DNA from: Sedimenticola sp.
GTDB lineage: Bacteria > Pseudomonadota > Gammaproteobacteria > Chromatiales > Chromatiaceae
DNA length: 64,000 nucleotides
Assembly: GCA_026992075.1 (NCBI GenBank)
Contig: JALXAM010000036.1
Coordinates: forward strand, 62,001 to 126,000
Direction: 5' to 3'
In this document: positions 60,431 through 64,000 of the stretch, in pieces
Layout: every line of letters starts with the position of its first letter
Numbering within the stretch: the stretch's first letter is position 1
Notes under the pieces: generated by a model
What the model was told of the DNA's origin: nothing
Database searches by the model: none
What the model saw: only the letters and a program-made list of their open reading frames with translations
Made by a program: the position numbers and the translations under genes

Positions 60431-61303
60431 ATGTCGCTCTCCTGGGACTTCCATACCCACTCCGCCGCTTCCGACGGCACCCTGGCGCCGGCGGAGCTGG
60501 TCTCGCGCGCCCGTGAGGCGGGGGTGAAGCGGCTGGCGCTCACCGACCACGACACCCTGGCCGGCCTGCCGGCGGCAAGCGACGCAGCCCGCGTGGTGGG
60601 GCTGGAGTTGGTGCCCGGGGTGGAGATCTCGGTGAGCTGGCAGGGCCACACGGTGCACCTGGTGGGGCTGAATGTGGACCCGGCCGACCCGACCTTGCTG
60701 AAGGGGTTGCGGGACCTGCTCGACTACCGGGCCTGGCGCGCCGAGGAGATCGGCCGCCGGCTGGAGCGTGACGGCATACCCGGCGGTTACGAAGGGGCGC
60801 GCACCTTCGCCAAGGGGGAGCTGGTGGGGCGCACCCACTTCGCCCGCTTCCTGGTGCAGCAGGGCCATGCTCGGGATCTGCGGGAGGTGTTCCGCAAATT
60901 CCTGGTGAAGGGCAAGCCGGGCCACGTGCCGGGGCGCTGGGCGGAGCTGGAGTCGGCGCTGGGATGGATCCACGGCGCGGGCGGCGTGGCGGTGATCGCC
61001 CATCCGGCCCGTTACCGCATGACCCGCAGCAAGCTGCGCAGGCTGCTGGGCGAGTTCCGCGAGCTGGGTGGCGAGGCGCTGGAGGTGGTCTCCGGCAGCC
61101 ACAGCGTGGACGACTGCTTCCTCATGGCTCGCCACGCGCGGGACTTCGGGCTGGCCGCCTCGGCGGGCTCGGATTACCACGGGCCTGAAAACCCCTGGAT
61201 CCAGCTGGGCCGGCTGCCGGAACTGCCCCATGGCTGCCGGCCGGTGACGGAACTGATCGATCGAGTGGACGATGGCGCAATTCTTTCAGGTACATCCGGA
61301 TAA
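60431..61303 (+). CDS. PHP-domain phosphoesterase (YciV/RNase AM-like)
   Basis: This 290-residue PHP-fold hydrolase carries DFHTHSAASDGTL (metal His pair), LTDHDTLAGL, GVEISVSWQGHTVHLVG, VIAHPARY and SAGSDYHG. In E. coli the relative trims 5' ends of 23S/16S/5S rRNA and cleaves 3',5'-nucleoside bisphosphates. The ATG at MSLSWDFHTHS is preferred; a GTG 18 bp upstream is weaker. The end overlaps yciO by 32 bp in another frame, a conserved pairing. Confidence 0.9.
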   Translation: MSLSWDFHTHSAASDGTLAPAELVSRAREAGVKRLALTDHDTLAGLPAASDAARVVGLELVPGVEISVSWQGHTVHLVGLNVDPADPTLLKGLRDLLDYRAWRAEEIGRRLERDGIPGGYEGARTFAKGELVGRTHFARFLVQQGHARDLREVFRKFLVKGKPGHVPGRWAELESALGWIHGAGGVAVIAHPARYRMTRSKLRRLLGEFRELGGEALEVVSGSHSVDDCFLMARHARDFGLAASAGSDYHGPENPWIQLGRLPELPHGCRPVTELIDRVDDGAILSGTSG

Positions 61304-61892
61304 TCCCCAGCCGCGGCTCATCCGCCAGGCGGTGGAGATCCTGCGTTCGGGGGGCGTCATCGTCTATCCCACCGATTCCAGCTACGCCCTGGGCTGCCAG
61401 GTGGGCCAGAAGGAGGCGCTGGACCGGATCCGCCAGATCCGCCGCCTGGACGAGAAGCACAACTTCACCCTGGTCTGCCGGGATCTGTCGGAAGTCTCCC
61501 AGTACACCAAGATCGGCAACACCCAGTACCGGCTCATCAAGAACCTCACCCCTGGGCCCTACACCTTCATCCTCAAGGCCACCAAGCAGGTGCCCCGGAG
61601 GCTGATGAACCCGAAGCGCAAGACCATCGGCATCCGCATCCCCGACAACCGCATCGCCCTAGCGCTGGCGGAGGAGCTGGACGAGCCCATTCTCAGCAGC
61701 ACCCTCATCCTGCCCGGTGACGACACCCCTCTGGCCGACCCCTGGGAGATCAAGGAGCTGCTCGAGCACCAGGTGGACCTCATCATCGACGGCGGCTACT
61801 GCGGCTACGAGCCCACCACCGTGCTGGTGATGGAGGACGACGAGGTGCGGGTGGCGCGCAGGGGGAAAGGGGATGCGAGCCTGTTCGAATAG
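61272..61892 (+). CDS. yciO: Sua5/YciO/YrdC-family protein YciO
   Basis: This 206-residue protein has the family nucleotide pocket GVIVYPTDSSYALGCQVG and the lysine-rich KHNFTLVCRDLSEVSQYTKIGN. It is the YciO paralogue of the threonylcarbamoyl-AMP synthase TsaC. Its exact activity is unsettled. Starts within the PHP gene. Confidence 0.92.
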   Translation: MAQFFQVHPDNPQPRLIRQAVEILRSGGVIVYPTDSSYALGCQVGQKEALDRIRQIRRLDEKHNFTLVCRDLSEVSQYTKIGNTQYRLIKNLTPGPYTFILKATKQVPRRLMNPKRKTIGIRIPDNRIALALAEELDEPILSSTLILPGDDTPLADPWEIKELLEHQVDLIIDGGYCGYEPTTVLVMEDDEVRVARRGKGDASLFE

Positions 61893-61987
61893 GCGCCATC
61901 CACCAGCTCCATCCTGGGCCGGACGTCAGGCCGGCACCAAGCCGCAGCCCGGCCGGGCTGAAACCAGACCTACGGTATAATCCCCCG

Positions 61988-62662
61988 ATGCACGATCTCA
62001 ATCTCATCCAGCAGCTGGCGGTGTTCATCCTGCCGCTGATCTTCGCCATCACCGTCCACGAAACCGCCCACGGCTGGGTGGCGGACAAGCTCGGCGATCA
62101 CACCGCGCGCATGCAGGGCAGGATTACCCTCAACCCCATTCCCCACATCGACCCGGTGGGCACCATCATCGTGCCCCTGGCGCTCTATGCCATGAGCAGC
62201 CTGTCCGGGGGCGGCGGGTTCCTGTTCGGTTGGGCCAAGCCGGTGCCCATCGATCCGCGCAACTTCCGTCATTACCGTCGCGACATGGCACTCACCGCAG
62301 TGGCCGGGCCGGCCTCCAACCTGTTGATGATGCTGGGTTGGGCGGTGCTGTTGCGGCTGGCGCCGGGACTGGAGGCGGTCTCCTCCTGGGTGGCGGTGCC
62401 CTTGGCCTACATGGCGCTGGGCGGTATCTTCATCAATGCCATTCTGCTGGTGCTCAACCTGTTGCCGATCCTGCCCCTGGACGGGGGAAGGGTGCTGGCC
62501 TCCCTGTTGCCACCACGGCTGGCGGTCCCCTATTCCCGCCTGGAGCCCTGGGGACTGTTCATTCTGGTGGGCCTGATGTTCACCAATCTGTTGGGGATCA
62601 TCCTCTGGCCGATGATGAACGCAGCGCAATCGCTCGCCTACGCGGTGGCGGGTATCCTTTAG
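61988..62662 (+). CDS. Site-2 protease family (M50) membrane metalloprotease
   Basis: This 224-residue protein has several transmembrane helices. The zinc site is HETAH (residues 24-28) and the third ligand Asp lies in LPILPLDGGRVL. S2P enzymes cut within membranes; this short type lacks a PDZ domain and is commonly encoded before trpS in gammaproteobacteria. Substrates unknown. A preceding 95-bp gap contains a CCGGCC-rich repeat and TATAAT at 61976-61981. Confidence 0.92.
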   Translation: MHDLNLIQQLAVFILPLIFAITVHETAHGWVADKLGDHTARMQGRITLNPIPHIDPVGTIIVPLALYAMSSLSGGGGFLFGWAKPVPIDPRNFRHYRRDMALTAVAGPASNLLMMLGWAVLLRLAPGLEAVSSWVAVPLAYMALGGIFINAILLVLNLLPILPLDGGRVLASLLPPRLAVPYSRLEPWGLFILVGLMFTNLLGIILWPMMNAAQSLAYAVAGIL

Positions 62663-62687
62663 CCGAGAATCCGGAACCAGGAGATCC

Positions 62688-63905
62688 ATGGAAAACGTAG
62701 CCACACAACATGCGCGGGTGCTCTCCGGTATGCGCCCCACCGGGCGTCTCCACCTGGGGCACTACCACGGGGTGCTCAAGAACTGGGTGGAGCTGCAGCA
62801 TGAGTACCAGTGCTTCTTCTTCGTCGCCGACTGGCACGCGCTCACCACCCATTACGACGATCCCGGCATCATCCCTCCCAGTGTCTGGGAGATGGTGGTG
62901 GACTGGCTGGCCGCCGGCGTCAATCCCGGCGAGGCCACCCTCTTCATCCAGTCGCGGGTGCCGGAGCATGCCGAGCTGCACCTGCTGCTCTCCATGATCA
63001 CCCCCCTGGGGTGGCTGGAACGGGTGCCCAGCTACAAGGACCAGCAGGAGAAGCTCAAGGAGAAGGATCTGGCCACCTACGGCTTTCTCGGCTACCCCCT
63101 GCTGCAGTCGGCCGACATCCTGATCTACCGCGCCGGCCTGGTGCCGGTGGGAGAGGACCAGGTGGCCCACGTGGAGCTCACCCGGGAGATCGCCCGCCGC
63201 TTCAACCATCTCTACGGCCGCGAGCCCGATTTCGAGGAGCGGGCTGAGGCGGCGATGAAGAAGATGGGCAAGAAGAACGCCCGTCTCTACGCCAACTATC
63301 GCAAGGCCTGGCAGGAGCAGGGGGACGAGGAGGCGCTGGCGGCGGCGCGCGCCCTGCTCGAGTCGCAGCAGAACATCTCCCTGGCCGACCGTGACCGCCT
63401 GTTCGGTTACCTGGAGGGGAGCGGCAAGGTGATCCTGCCCGAGCCCCAGGCGCTGCTCACCAAAGCCTCCAAGATGCCCGGGCTGGACGGTCAGAAGATG
63501 TCCAAGTCCTACGGCAACACCATCCCTCTCAATGCAGAGCCGGAGACGGTGAAGAAACAGCTGCGTACCATGCCCACCGATCCCGCCCGGGTGCGGCGCA
63601 CCGATCCCGGCGATCCGGAAAAATGTCCGGTGTGGCAGTTCCACCAGGTCTATTCCGATGAAGAGGTGAAACAGTGGGTGCAGGAGGGTTGCCGCAGCGC
63701 CTCCATCGGTTGCATCGAGTGCAAACAACCGGTGATCGACGCCGTGCTGGCGGAGCTCAGACCCATCCAGGAGCGGGCGGCGGAATATGAAAAGGACCCC
63801 GATCTGGTGCGCAGCATCATCAACGAGGGCTGCGAAAAGGCGCGGGAGGAGGCGCGGGAAACCATGGAGGAGGTGCGTCACGTGATGTCGCTGGACTATC
63901 GATGA
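62688..63905 (+). CDS. trpS: Tryptophanyl-tRNA synthetase
   Basis: This 405-residue class I synthetase carries the HIGH-type motif in RPTGRLHLGHYHGVLKNW and KMSKS in GQKMSKSYGNTIPL. Slightly longer than E. coli TrpS, with an inserted helical region around residues 190-245 as in other members. A clean GGAG ribosome site precedes the ATG. The stop overlaps the scpA start by 4 bp. Confidence 0.95.
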   Translation: MENVATQHARVLSGMRPTGRLHLGHYHGVLKNWVELQHEYQCFFFVADWHALTTHYDDPGIIPPSVWEMVVDWLAAGVNPGEATLFIQSRVPEHAELHLLLSMITPLGWLERVPSYKDQQEKLKEKDLATYGFLGYPLLQSADILIYRAGLVPVGEDQVAHVELTREIARRFNHLYGREPDFEERAEAAMKKMGKKNARLYANYRKAWQEQGDEEALAAARALLESQQNISLADRDRLFGYLEGSGKVILPEPQALLTKASKMPGLDGQKMSKSYGNTIPLNAEPETVKKQLRTMPTDPARVRRTDPGDPEKCPVWQFHQVYSDEEVKQWVQEGCRSASIGCIECKQPVIDAVLAELRPIQERAAEYEKDPDLVRSIINEGCEKAREEARETMEEVRHVMSLDYR

Positions 63906-64000
63906 ACGAAGCGGCACGCCAGTTGCCCCCGGCGGAGGAGCCGGTTCCGCGGCAGCAGGAGATGCCCTTCGCCGTGGTGGAGGGCGAACCCCAGTACGAG
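63902..64000 (+). CDS. scpA: Segregation and condensation protein A, N-terminal fragment
   Basis: Only 33 codons are inside the window. They begin MNEAARQLPPAEEPVPRQ and reach PFAVVEGEPQYE, compatible with the variable N-terminus of ScpA. The ATG overlaps the trpS stop (ATGA). The trpS-scpA-scpB order is usual in gammaproteobacteria; ScpA bridges SMC and ScpB. Call rests mainly on context. Confidence 0.6.
   Translation, partial: MNEAARQLPPAEEPVPRQQEMPFAVVEGEPQYE

Overview
The window is GC-rich and almost fully coding. It reads as a chromosomal segment of a gammaproteobacterium. The block bamD / rluD / pgeF / (gcvR-like, def) / clpB, the pairs btuF-like/ampD and prmB/hemN, and the run yciO / M50 protease / trpS / scpA are all typical of that class. 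The exosortase-type exopolysaccharide (EPS) locus suggests a Chromatiales- or Ectothiorhodospiraceae-like, biofilm-forming environmental lineage, but no rRNA or species marker is present to prove it.

Layout. 1-2875: end of a nitroreductase-family gene, a GMC oxidoreductase and a zinc-knuckle methyltransferase. 2906-7798: a PEP-CTERM exported protein with a good sigma-54 promoter, a glycosyltransferase, an exosortase-associated acyltransferase and an acetyltransferase fused to a cyclic-nucleotide-binding regulator. 7859-8786: a PIN/Phd toxin-antitoxin pair and tRNA-Pro(CGG). 8806-30216: housekeeping genes (ispB, ampD, nadC, two FKBP isomerases, bamD, rluD, pgeF, def, clpB, a LysR regulator, an AI-2E family transporter, prmB, hemN, moaB). 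30385-47742: a long, translationally coupled EPS/exosortase operon (export lipoprotein, chain-length protein, tyrosine kinase, outer-membrane protein, wecB, deacetylase, FemAB, glycosyltransferases, amidotransferase, exosortase, EpsI, adenylate-forming ligase). 47856-54012: a hot-dog protein, a phosphoribosyltransferase, a hydrolase, a DksA-like protein, then a chain-length protein fused to a decayed tyrosine-recombinase domain, facing a methyltransferase-like gene and a bactofilin. 54102-60361: an oligopeptide ABC transporter on the minus strand. 60431-64000: PHP phosphoesterase, yciO, site-2 protease, trpS and the start of scpA.

How it fits together. The EPS operon should make, length-control, modify and export a polysaccharide. 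The exosortase should process PEP-CTERM proteins such as the one at 2906-3727, which I expect to be switched on through RpoN. The acyltransferase at 5194 belongs to the same system although it lies 25 kb away. Two standard partners, the XrtA-associated AAA ATPase and the PrsK/PrsR two-component pair, are not in the window.

The most unusual content is (i) the chain-length protein with a catalytically dead tyrosine-recombinase fold at 50984-52930; (ii) four palindromic repeats that share a ~50-nt core but have long, perfectly paired arms of locus-specific sequence; (iii) two ~152-bp mobile-looking elements that keep five hairpins in the same order while the stem sequences differ, one of them inserted inside a repeat of class (ii); and (iv) four ~155-bp MITE-like copies, two of which supply the stop codon of the upstream gene.
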